Assembly (NCBI GenBank): GCA_003255025.1
Contig: QANY01002466.1
Location: 124,001-188,000 of the forward strand
Length of the DNA stretch: 64,000 nucleotides
Direction of reading: 5' to 3'
Source of the DNA: Datisca glomerata
Taxonomy: Eukaryota; Streptophyta; Magnoliopsida; Cucurbitales; Datiscaceae
Position 1 is the stretch's first letter; every line of letters starts with the position of its first letter. Shown here in pieces: positions 52,951 through 63,200 of the stretch. The notes beneath the pieces are model-generated. The model was not told the DNA's origin and did no database searches. It saw nothing but the letters and a program-made list of their open reading frames with translations. A program made the position numbers and the translations under genes.

Positions 52951-53380
52951 TATATCATAATTTTATAGTGATCATGTACAATAAATGATCTTCAAACAAC
53001 GTTCTAGAAAAGAAGAAAACTAATAAATATTTCTAAAAAAAACTCATGAAAATGAAAAATCCATGAAAGAAGGAAGAAGACGAGTAAATATTACCAGAAA
53101 GAAGAAAACAAAACTTATACATGTTCCAGAGAGAATAACGAACAATACTTTGCTATTGTAGGAAGAAGGAAGAAGATGAAGAAGAAAACGAAGAAGAAAA
53201 CAAAGAAGAAGTAGAAAAAATGAAAAACGAAGAAGTAGAAATGGGATGGGTAGAGAGGTTTTGAGTGTAAAGTGAGTAGAACATGACATTTGATTGGATA
53301 GTTTATAAGAAGGGTAATAAGAGAAAAAGTGAATGAAAAATGAGCTCGAGGCCAGGTAAGTGAAAATTAGTAATATGATT
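52951..53380. other. 5' non-coding end of MULE E2
   Basis: GA-rich sequence (minus: CT-rich, as in a plant 5' UTR) between the transposase start and the right terminal repeat. The minus frame at 53,044-53,289 (Leu/Phe/Ser-rich) is an artefact of this composition. Confidence 0.5.
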
Positions 53381-53426
53381 TATTTATATAAAATGATTAG
53401 TTTACTGGTCTAGTTTAACAAAAACT
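53381..53426 (-). repeat. Right terminal inverted repeat of MULE E2
   Basis: AAAATGATTAGTTTACTGGT then CTAGTTTAACAAAAACT, matching E1 43,991-44,043 in the same orientation and E2 45,706-45,760 inverted. Confidence 0.75.
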
Positions 53427-54050
53427 CATGTAGGTTCGAGGTCTAGCAAACAGGCAAGCTGCTGTGCAAGGAGGCGGGTCAATAGGAAGAAAACATATAA
53501 AATGCACTTACTGTGACCTAGAAGGAAACCTTGTGGGCTGTTGCTTTTCCCTCCACAGCTTCCCAGTGGGCCATAAATTTTATGAGAAAATGTGAAGCCC
53601 AAATTTTGGCACTTCAACTAATTATTGCATCCACTATTGAGAAGCCACTTTTACTACTGCCGAATATAACCAAATTTTGGCACTTCTTCGTGTTGGGAAC
53701 GGTAATATGCAAACTCTTACAAATCCTACAGGTATGGTTACACCTACATGTCAAGCCATTCAAAATAATTCATATTCAACATTATATTAGACTGTGGATA
53801 GTGGGGCAACGGACATATCAAATATACCTCCAAGGCATAATAAATTTGTCACTTAGTTTGACTTTGTGGAATTACTTAACTGTTAACAAGCTGCAATTAA
53901 ATCTATTGGATCTACTAAATTGTCTCATAATTTGGTCCTTGATGGAGTTCTACATGTTCGAGATTTTTTCTATTCAAATTTGTTATCTGTCAGTAAACTT
54001 ACTATTCGAGCATTGGGATACATTGTGATATTTTTTCCTAATTTTTATGT
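53427..54050 (+). pseudogene. Outer copia gag end with altered zinc knuckle
   Basis: KCTYCDLEGNLVGCC and SFPVGHKFYEKM (about 53,500-53,590) is the CCHC knuckle of copia gag, but the usual His is Asn. Between 53,600 and 54,050 broken frames correspond to the protease and its flanks; no intact D-S/T-G active site was identified. Confidence 0.7.
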
Positions 54051-54059
54051 TGTCAGGAC

Positions 54060-55329
54060 GTGACCACAAGAAAGATGATTGGTCTAGGCAAGCAACTTAA
54101 TGGACTGTACTATCTCACAACTAGCCAAAACCCACACCTTGCACACAATGTCAATCATACCTCCAATCTTTGGCATCAATGTCTTGTACATCCCTCTATT
54201 GCCCCCTTCAAGTATCATCCAAGACCACACTTGAAATATTTTTTGATCTTCAACACGTATATGATGTTTGTCATTTAGCCAAACAAAGTTCAATTTCATC
54301 TATTGTACCTTTTGATTTAATTCATCGTGACATTTGGGGACCTCATAGAACACAGATTCTAGGGCAAAATATTTTTTGACAATTGTGGATGATTTCTCCC
54401 GATTTACATGGGTCCATCTAATGCTTTTCAAATCTGAGACACAATTCTTATTAAAACATTTTTTTTCTTAGGTCAAGACTCAATTTATTGTAACATTAAA
54501 ATCCTACGATCTGATAATGGCGTTGAGTTTACATCCATGCAATCTTTTTTTGATGATAATGACACCATGTTTCAACATTCATGTACTCACAAGCCTCAAC
54601 AAATGAGGTCGTTGAACACAAACATCGTCATCTCTTAAATGTGGGATGTCTGCTCCTTTTCAATCAAAATTATCATTAAAATTTTGGAAAGAAAGTATTC
54701 AAATGGCATATTACCTCATATATCGCCTTCCCACACCATTGTTGTCTAAAAAATCCCCTTACGAAATTTTAAAAGGAACTCCACCAAATTATTCTCACTT
54801 GCGAGTTTTCGGGTGTTTATCTTATGCCACCAATCTTACACCCTCTCTCACAAGTTCGATCAACGGGCTTATCGATATGCTTTCATGAGATACCCCTTAC
54901 ATCAAAATGGTTATTGTGTTTATAATCTTGATACACAACATTTTTTTCTTCCCGAGACCTTATATTTCACGAGAACATTTTCCCTTTTGTAACATCACCA
55001 TCCGATCACCAAACTGATTCTCCTGACCTTCCCATTCCACATCCTTACTACACTGCCTCCACACCACCATTCACTTCAGCCCATTCTCCCACACCTAATC
55101 CATTACAAAACCTTGACCCCACCACCTACCAACCCAACCCAATACAAGACACCATCCAAATTAGTGAACCCATTCCCTCACACGGCACTACAGAACCAAA
55201 TACCAACCCAACACAAACTCCTACTGTCATCACTCCACACAATGACATTCCCATAACCCAACCGTTCACCACAAATCTTGAACCCCCACAACCCTCTCTC
55301 ACGTTCTACACCACCTGATCTGGCAGACT
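54060..55329 (+). pseudogene. Outer copia GAG-pre-integrase, integrase and linker
   Basis: GLGKQLNGLYYLTTSQNPH then SNLWHQCLVHPS (54,080-54,190) is the GAG-pre-integrase domain with its H-X-C-like residues. Integrase follows as PFDLIHRDIWGPHRTQ (catalytic Asp in HRDIWG, about 54,309-54,356), LRSDNG (second Asp, about 54,510) and, in another frame, KSPYEILKGTPPNYSHLRVF (54,748-54,807). The linker 54,990-55,320 is rich in Pro, Thr and His (NTNPTQTPTVITPHNDIPIT). Frames shift at several points. The linker is cut at 55,329 by the inner copia. Confidence 0.8.
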
Positions 55330-55334
55330 CATAC
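55330..55334 (+). repeat. Target-site duplication CATAC (left)
   Basis: CATAC here and at 60,468-60,472 flank the inner copia element exactly. Confidence 0.85.
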
Positions 55335-56158
55335 TATTAGGGTTATACCCTCAAAATATGTTTATTGACATTTTGATATGAAATTTAGAAAGGATTACAT
55401 TTTTCTTATAATTGTTCTTTTAAATTATTGTTGAATAAATTATAACTATCTGAAATTTTCATTTCCATTAATGAGACTATGATTTTGTATTAGTACGAGA
55501 GAATTAAGATTATAGATATAGAATAAAATTATCAGCAACATTTAGACTATGAAATCTTTAATGAATGGTTGCTAGTACAGTTTACTAAGCATTAGGAATG
55601 CGTGTTATCTAGATTCAGATCATTGATGTAGATAGACATCTTAGTGAATGTACTTTATATAATAAGATTATATATGACATGACCGATATGAATTAATATC
55701 TTTATTAACGTGTCGTTTATCATAAAGATTTCATACACATCAATTCAATGATCATATGTAGATCAGTATGAATCCTGATAGTCATGAACTCCTATGCATG
55801 TCTACTGGATTTTTTGATTCACTCGTTAAAGTCTGTTTGTTAATCAGGCTAGTGACTTTTGTTTTGGAGATTTAGTGATGTGGATGGCTAGGGATATGAT
55901 CTTACAAGATTTTGAATCTAAGCTTTCCTAACGGATCATATATTGGTTCTCTTAAGTGTTAATTCAGAAACTGAATGGTTATTGAGCTCAAATTTATAAT
56001 AAGACTATAAATTAGTCATTCACTAGTAGATTAATGGCACTTAAAGATCAAGAGGCAACTAGAAGGGTAAAGTGATAATTTTGACCAGTTCTAATTTGAG
56101 AACCAATAATTGGAAGACAGAATTACATGAAATGATTATATCAGTGGACTACATGAGA
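55335..56158 (+). mobile_element. 5' LTR of inner copia, 3'-truncated
   Basis: TATTAGGGTTATACCCTCAA parallels TGTTGGGGGTTATGCCCTCA at 58,262, and similarity continues in register up to the GTGG(A)CTACATGAG/GTGGAATACATGAG point (56,158 and 59,091), then stops. Confidence 0.88.
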
Positions 56159-56164
56159 ATAATT

Positions 56165-58250
56165 AAGGATATGCACTACACACGGCAACTTACATTTTAA
56201 ATGTAGTGCTTTTAAGTTAGTAACCAAGACGCCTTTAGAGTTTTGGAATGGCTCCAAACCTAGTTTGCATCATTTTCGTATATGGGGGTGTCAAGCTCAC
56301 GTTCTTAGACTCAAGACTAGAAAGTTAGACTCAAGGTATGTGGTATGCATATTCGTTGGCTATTCTGTAAAGACTCGAGGTGGGTAAGTTTATAGTCACA
56401 ATGATCAAATGGTGTTTGTGTCAACAAATGCAACCTTTCTTGAGCATGACTATATGTAAAACTGTAAACCTCGTAGCAAAGTAGTTCTCGAGGAATTAGC
56501 AACTGATGAGATAAGAGCACATTCAATTTTTATTGATAAACAACAAACTAGAGAAACTATAGTTCCTGCAAAGGAAACTCCAGTGCAACATCGTAGTGGG
56601 AGGGTTGAAAGACAACTAGTTGGCTACGAACTAGAAGCACATGTCTTAGTGTCATAAAGTGATAAGGACGATCCATTATCTTATGAAGAAGCAATGGATG
56701 ATCATGAAAAGGAGAAATGACAAGATGCCATGAATCAGGAAATGGAATCTATGTATTCCAATTTCATTTGAGAACTTGTAGATCCACCTGAAGATGTCAG
56801 GCTCATTGGATGTAAAAGAATGTTCAAGAAGAAAATAGGTGTAGATGGAAAAGTAGAGACTTTCAAGGCACGGTTAGTAGCCAAGGGCCATACACATAAG
56901 GATGGAGCCGATTATGAAGAGACATTCTCCCATGTGGCCATGTTAAAATCCATCCGAATCCTTTTGTCCATAGCCGCTAGTTTTGACTATAAGATATGGC
57001 AAATGGATGTTAAGATAGATTTTCTGAATGGTTCTCTTGAAGAAAGCATCTATATGATGCAACCTGAAGGGTTCGTGGAAAAAGGGGCAAGATCAGAAAG
57101 TATGCAAGTTGCTTAAATCCATTTATGGATTAAAGCGAGCATCTAGATCTTAGAATCTTACATTTGATGAGATTATAAAGTCTTATGGTTTCGAGCAAAA
57201 TGTTGACAAAAGCTGTGTTTATAAATACATCAAAGATAAGATAGTGATTTTTTTTAGTTTTCTATGTTAATGATATTCTACTAATTGGGAATGATGTAGA
57301 AAGTTTGTCAAAGATAAAGAAGTGGTTAGCTGAGAAATTCCAAATGAAAGATCTGGGAGAAGCGAGCTATGTTCTAGGCATCCAAATCGTAAGGGATAGA
57401 AAGAACAAGCTCTTGACACTTTCTTTAGCATCTTATATTGATAAGGTGCTGGAGAGATTCTCTACGAAGATTTCCAAGAAAGGTCAACAACCAACCATAC
57501 ATGTAATTGTCCTCTCCAAGGAGCGATGTCTTAAGACACCTCAAGAGGAAGAGGATATGAGAAAGATTCCTTATGTTTCAATAGTTGGAAGTCTCATGTA
57601 TGTCATGTTGTGTACGAGACTGGAGATCTGTTATACAGTGGGAACTGTCAGTCATTATCAATCGAATCCAGGTTTGGAACACTGGATTGTAGTAAAGCAC
57701 AGTCTCAAGTATCGTAGGAGAACGAAAAACTATATGCTTGTTTATTCAGGTAGAGTTAACCCCAATGGATATATTGATTCTGTTTTTCAATCAGACAGAG
57801 ACAGTCAAAAGTCATCATCTGGATCAGTATTCACCCTAGGTAGAGGAGTTGTAGTCTAAAGAAGTATTAAACAATCTAGCATTGCAGATTTCACTAAAGG
57901 AAGCCAAATATACAGTGGCTTGTGAAGTTGCGAAAGAGGCGGTATGACTCAAAAATTTCTATTCTGATCTGGAAGTAGTGTTAGATGTGGACAAGCCACT
58001 GTTCATGTACTGTGATAACAGTGGGACAGTAGCAAATTTCAAGGAACCGAGGAGTCACAAAAGGGGCAAGCACATAGAGAGGAAATATCATCTTGTAAGA
58101 GAGATCGTGCATCGAGGGAATGTGACAGTTGTGAAGATAACATCAGAACAGAACCTGGCTGATCCTTTTACAAAGATACTTCCTACGAAGACATTTGAGG
58201 TTCATGTATGTAACATGAGATTAAGAGAGATACCACATTTTCTTTAGGGC
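56165..58250 (+). pseudogene. Inner copia pol: integrase tail, RT, RNase H
   Basis: The integrase C-terminus reads KTPLEFWNGSKPSLHHFRIW and RLKTRKLDSRYVVCIFVGYS (56,228-56,380). RT follows: MFKKKIGVDGKVETFKARLV (56,820), DYEETFSHVAMLKSIRILLS, YKIWQMDVKIDFLNGSLEES, then in shifted frames YGLKRASRS and FYVNDILLIGNDVESL (57,254-57,301), with the polymerase box YVND instead of YVDD. The next frame has EASYVLGIQIVRDRKN. RNase H ends with YCDNSGTVANFKEPRSHKRG (57,999) and QNLADPFTKILPTKTFEVHV. Stops at 56,657, 56,720 and others show that it is inactive. Confidence 0.85.
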
Positions 58251-58261
58251 AAGTGAGAGAT

Positions 58262-60467
58262 TGTTGGGGGTTATGCCCTCAAAGCATGTGTATTGATATT
58301 TTGATATGAAATTTAAAGAGGATTATATTTTTCTTATAATTGTTCTTTTAAATTATTGTTGAATAATTTATATAAATATCTAAAAATTTCATCTTCATTA
58401 ATGAGACTATGATCTTCTATTAGTACGAGAGGATTAAAATCATAGATAATGAATAAAATTGTCAACAACACATTAAAGTATGAAATTTTAATGAATGGTT
58501 GCTAGTACGGTTCACTAGACATTACGAATGCGTGTGATCTAGATCCAGGTCATTGATGTGAATAGACATGTTAGTGAAGGTACTTTATATAATAAGATTA
58601 TGTATGACATGACTGATGTGAATTAATATCTTTATTAACGTGTAGTTTATCATAAAGATTTCATACACATCAATTCGACGATCATATGTAGATCAGTCTG
58701 AATTTTGAGTAGTCATGAACTCCTATGTATGTTTACTAGATCTTTTGATTCACTTATTAAGGTCTATTTGTTAATCAAGCTAGTGGTTTTTTTTTTGGAG
58801 ATTCAGTTATGTGGATGGCTGAGAACATGATCTTACAAGATTTGAAATCTAAGCTTTTCTAACGAATCGTATATTGGTTCCTTTAAATAATAATTTTGGA
58901 ATTGAATGGTTATTGAGCTCAAATTTATAATAAAATTATAAATTAGTCATTTACTAGTAGATTAATGGTACTTAAAGATCAAGAAATAACTAGAAGAGTA
59001 AAATGATAATTTTGACCAGTTCTAATTTACGAACCAATAATTGGAGGACAGAACTACATGAAATGATTATATCAGTGGAATACATGAGCATACTCTGTAA
59101 ATACATTCTATAATCTCTAAGAGTGCAATTTCATATTTATAGTGGAGTAATAATGTAATTAATAAATAAGATGATTTAATTAAAGAGGTTAATTAATAAT
59201 CTAGTTTATTGAAGCTTAGGATTATAGGTACATGGTCCCCAAGTCACCTCTATACTACGTTGTCTAAGGTGTGAATATTTCAGGACATGAGAAAAGAATT
59301 GACTCGCAAAATGAATTTTTATTCTGGGGCAAGTACATAATTATGAGATAATTATGTATGATTAATTAATTGAATTATTTATATAATTAAATATAATTTT
59401 TTGAAAATTATGTATATATAAATAATTATCCACTTTTTATTATCGATAAGTGAGACATAATATCTAATTTATGAAATTAGATAATTAAATTATTATTAGA
59501 TAATAATTTAAATCAACTAAATATATTATTTGTGAAATAAAATACAAGTTAGTTGATAGGGATAATTTGATATGTTAATTTTGAATCAACTGATATCTAG
59601 TTAATTATCTTATTAAAATAAATATTTAATTCACAGTAATGCCACGTGTCAATCACTAATAGGGTATCAGAAATGACATTGACTACTGTGGTGCCTTGAG
59701 GCGCTATGCTAGCTCACGGTACACTACAGTGCTATGTGGCACTACACTTGTGCACAATTGCACTGAGTTCCACTGCAATTGATAATTTTATAATTAAAAA
59801 TTATTTCAGTCTATCCTTAAAATTCTGATATGCCATTATCTAGAATACATACAGATATTATTCTAATGGCCTAAGAGGTTGAAAGAATAAGAGAAAATTA
59901 GTAGATCAGATCATGAGTTCGTCAATCAAGAGTTGAATTGAGAACATGATTGGTGTCATAGAGATTTCCTTCTGTGATTAAACGTTAATCAAATCTCTAA
60001 AAGAATAATCATTACGTTCTTTTAGAGAATCGTTTCACAAAAGTCAATCTCAGTATATCTCTAGATCTCATGTGTTGAGAACATCTAGAGACAGAAAATG
60101 TATCTTTTAATATTCTACGTGCCCACACGAGTCCTAGTGCGTTGATAATTGACTTGGAAGATCTTGGTGTGGATCTCGGAGTCTACTGATCATTGGAACG
60201 ATTTCGTGGGAACGGAGGATCGATCGATTTTTGCAAGAACACTTGATATAGACTACAAGAGGTAAATGATTCCTAACATTGTATGTTATAGATTTAACTT
60301 ATAAATATATAATGGATTCTGACTGATTAAACAATAGTTTTCAATAAAAGTTTTTATTTGATTATCGTGGCATTGTGCAAGTTTTATTTTATTAAAAGAT
60401 TCGATTTTTAAAAGTTTAATTTTTTAAAAGGCCACGCGCTTCCACGCACGCGCCGCGGCGACCAGCA
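58262..60467 (+). mobile_element. 3' LTR of inner copia, 2.2 kb
   Basis: It begins TGTTGGGGGTTATGCCC after the purine-rich GGGCAAGTGAGAGA and ends GACCAGCA just before CATAC. The length is similar to the 1.95-kb solo LTR at 37,156. The interior (59,100-59,640) is extremely AT-rich with many TTAATTAAT motifs. A GC-rich patch, CGCACGCGCCGCGGCGACCA, closes the LTR. Confidence 0.85.
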
Positions 60468-60472
60468 CATAC

Positions 60473-61769
60473 GACCACCAATATAGTATGGTTCCTCTCC
60501 CTGCTGGTCACTGCCCCATTGGTTGTAGGTGGGTATTCAAGATAAAATATCTATCTGATGGGACGGTTGAACATTTCAAAGTTCAGCTTGTGGCCAAAGG
60601 CTTTGCACAGCGTGAAGGGATTGATTACAAGGAAACATTTGCTCCAGTTGCCAAACTTATTATTGTTCTGTGTCTATTGGTCGTAGCTGCTGTCTGAAAT
60701 TGGAATTTGCACCAGATGGATGTCCAAAATGCGTTTCTTCATGGAAATCTTCATGAAGAAGTCTATATGAACCCCCACCAGATTTTCGTCAACAGGGGGA
60801 GAACATTGTATGTCGTCTCAACAAGTCATACAGCCTTAGACAAGCCTCTCGAAGTTGGTTTCAAATTTTTTTTCCACAATTCCGACTATTGGCTTTCAAC
60901 AATCAAGGATTGAGTACTCTCTATTCACAAAACTACATGGTAATTCTTTCACCATCATATTGCTATATGTCGATGACATGATTATCATAGGAAACAATGA
61001 TGAAGCAATTAATGACCTCAAGAGATTCTTGGACCCCTAAAATATTTTCTTGGAATTGAAGTTGCACGTTCTAAGGAAGAAATTTTGATTTGCCAACGAA
61101 AATATACTTTGGACATTTTAGAAGAAGCTGGCTTGCTTGGTGAAAAACTTGCTAGGTTCCCTATGGAGAAAAATCTGAAGTTGACTCCTTCTGAAGGCGA
61201 CCTCAAAATCCGACTCATTATCGGATATTGGTTGGTAAACTGATTTATTTGACCATCACGAGGTCTGAAATCACATACTCAGTCACTACACTTAGTCAGT
61301 TCATGCAACAACCAAGAAAACCAATCCTTGATGTTGTCCATTAACTCCTTCGGTACCTAAAAGAAGTCCCCGGTCAAGGCTTATTTTTTCCATCTTATGA
61401 ACAACTGAAATTAACTGGTTTTTGTGATGCGATTTGGGTTGGATGCCCGACAACTCGACGGTCAATCACGGGCTATTGTATCTTTCTTGGAAAAGCACTA
61501 GTGTCGTGGAAAAGCGAGATTGTTTTGTGAAAATCAAGCAGCCATGTACATCGCAAGAAATCCAGTATATGACAAGCGCACCAAACACATAGAGTTGGAT
61601 TGCCACACAGTTCGTGAAAGAATTTAAAATGGAGAAATTGTAACTGCTTATGTGCAAACCGAGAAACAAATTGCAGAGATATTCATGAAACCGTTGGGGC
61701 AAGTAATTTTGGTTGCTCATCTTGGCAAGTTGGGCGTACTTGATATCCACGCTCTAATTTGAGGGGGAG
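60473..61769 (+). pseudogene. Outer copia RT and RNase H
   Basis: RT resumes as VPLPAGHCPIGCRWVFKIKY (60,491), QLVAKGFAQREGIDYKETFA, then LHQMDVQNAFLHGNLHEEVY (about 60,703-60,762). The catalytic box LLYVDDMIIIGN (60,960-60,996) is intact. After a stop at 61,038 it continues FLGIEVARSKEEILICQRKY (about 61,047-61,106). RNase H is represented by [20 protein letters not shown] (about 61,530-61,590) and KPLGQVILVAHLGKLGVLDI. The polypurine tract GAGGGGGAG (61,761-61,769) follows. It shows several frameshifts but is better preserved at the catalytic box than the other copia copies. Confidence 0.85.
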
Positions 61770-61977
61770 TATTAGAGTATATAATCACCTCACAATTAGA
61801 GATGCATCATCTCATATATAGAGATGCAATCTCTCCTTGATTTAGAGTATATATTGAATCTTGATTGATTAGCTAGAAATCCTCTACCTACTTAGAATAG
61901 TCGTATTTACTTTGTATATATGTTTATACATTCTTGTACATAATATATCAATGAAACATTAGACAATTGTTCTACCA
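61770..61977 (+). mobile_element. 3' LTR of outer copia, about 208 bp
   Basis: It starts TATTAGAGTATATAATCACC (TG changed to TA) right after the polypurine tract, contains TTTGTATATATGTTTATACA and a polyadenylation-like zone, and ends GTTCTACCA before sequence that reads as gypsy RT. Short LTRs are usual for Ale/Retrofit-type copia. No left-hand duplication is available for confirmation. Confidence 0.7.
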
Positions 61978-63200
61978 TTCTTTGTCTTCATATTTTCTCA
62001 ATTAGTTCATGCTGATAATTTGACAATTACCCCATATTTCTGAGGTACTAGTTGAATTGGGCTAACCCACTTACTATCAGATTATCAGGTAAATAACTCA
62101 TGCATCTAATAGTTTTAAGACTTCACTTTTAACAACTTCTTTCATTGTGAGATTAAGTCTTCTTTGGTGGTCTCTCTGAGGGTTAGTCCCTTCCTCTAAA
62201 TGAATCCTGTGAGAACAAATCAATGAGCTATTACCTTTATGTCAGCTAAAGTCCAGCCTAGTGCAAATTTATGCTCTTTCAACGTGTTAATCAATTGCTC
62301 ACCTTGTGAAGTACTAAGTTAAGACAAAATAATGATAGAAAAAGTATCACTTTGTCCCAAAAATGCATGCCTCAGTCCTTTAGGTCGAAGAGCTAGATTG
62401 ACCGTCAAGGTCTCCATGGTGGATGGCTACAGGCTCTTTCTTTCTCGTGGCAAGCCCTCAAAGCGTGGTTGTCAAAATCTCATTCCTCTATCATATGACT
62501 CATCAAAAGTAGAAGAAACATTAATGGTATTGTCAAGATGAAGCAAAGTATCTAGATCAGAATCACATAAGAGATATTCTAAATAATCAAATTTATCTTT
62601 TGTATACACTTTCTCTTGTATGAGATTGGTTATCATGTATGTATGATAACATTCATCTTCGTCTCGCGACTGTTTTCCAACATGAAAAATGTTTACCTCA
62701 ATGATCATATTTCCAAATGACAATTTCATAAGACCATTCCTACAATTTTTAATAGCATTAGATGTGACAAGAAAATGTCTTCCTAAGATCAATGAGATCT
62801 TTGAATCCATGTTAACCTCAGAATGTGTATCCAGAATATAAAAAATCAGCAGGGTAGTAAATTTATCTGTCTTGAATAAAACATTTTCTATTATTTCTCT
62901 TGATCTTCTAATTGAATGATCAACTAACTACATAATCACAAATGTGGGTTTAATTTCTCCTAATCTTAATAGCAAGTAAATAGAATAAAACATAAGATTA
63001 ACACTTGCTCCCGGTCTAGCAATGCTTCAGCAAACTTGAAATAATCTTTTTTCATACTTAGTGAAACTATCAATAGACGACTTATATACATGTCCTGTTA
63101 AGGGAAGTTTAGTAGTCATTAATCAATTGGATATTAAGGGTGCAGGACAATCAATGCTATAAAAAGTAACGCCAGGTACAAATCTCAAAATTATTGAGTG
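61978..63200 (-). pseudogene. Second gypsy relic: protease and RT start
   Basis: On the minus strand the protease zone reads ARPGASVNLMFYSIYLLLRL (about 63,020-62,960), where the catalytic D of the usual D-L-G-A is replaced, then SKISLILGRHFLVTSNAIKN and GLMKLSFGNMIIEVNIFHVG (62,804-62,690). An acidic linker follows (62,680-62,480). The RT start reads INTLKEHKFALGWTLADIK (about 62,292-62,236), and the relic ends near GVIVKLSA at 62,010, where the outer copia is inserted. Athila/Tat-like, but a different lineage from the 22.8-30.5 kb element, judging by the protease sequence. Confidence 0.8.

Larger units (their letters stand above)
45706..53426 (-). mobile_element. MULE E2, mirror copy of E1
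   Basis: Terminal inverted repeats are at 45,706-45,760 and 53,381-53,426. Inside are a plus-strand DUF1985-Ulp1 gene (about 46,030-49,430) and a minus-strand transposase gene (52,870-50,110), the exact reverse layout of E1. It is more decayed than E1: deletion of the DUF1985 tail to coiled-coil region near 46,920, several stops and frameshifts. No 9-bp target duplication could be matched at its ends. Confidence 0.8.
55335..60467 (+). mobile_element. Inner long-LTR Ty1/copia element, internally deleted
   Basis: Flanked by CATAC duplications. The 5' LTR fragment (55,335 to about 56,158) parallels the start of the 3' LTR (58,262-60,467). The internal region holds only the integrase C-terminus, RT and RNase H. 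The last about 1.4 kb of the 5' LTR, the primer site, gag, protease and the integrase core are missing in one deletion near 56,160. Confidence 0.88.
53427..61977 (+). mobile_element. Outer Ty1/copia element (plus), interrupted and 5'-truncated
   Basis: Pieces in order: gag zinc knuckle (about 53,498-53,590), gag-pre-integrase and integrase (54,060-54,900), Pro-rich linker (to 55,329), then after an inserted second copia (55,335-60,467) RT and RNase H (60,473-61,758), a polypurine tract GAGGGGGAG and a short 3' LTR (61,770-61,977). The 5' LTR and most of gag are missing; the MULE E2 terminus abuts directly on gag. It sits within a minus-strand gypsy element that continues at 61,978. Confidence 0.85.
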
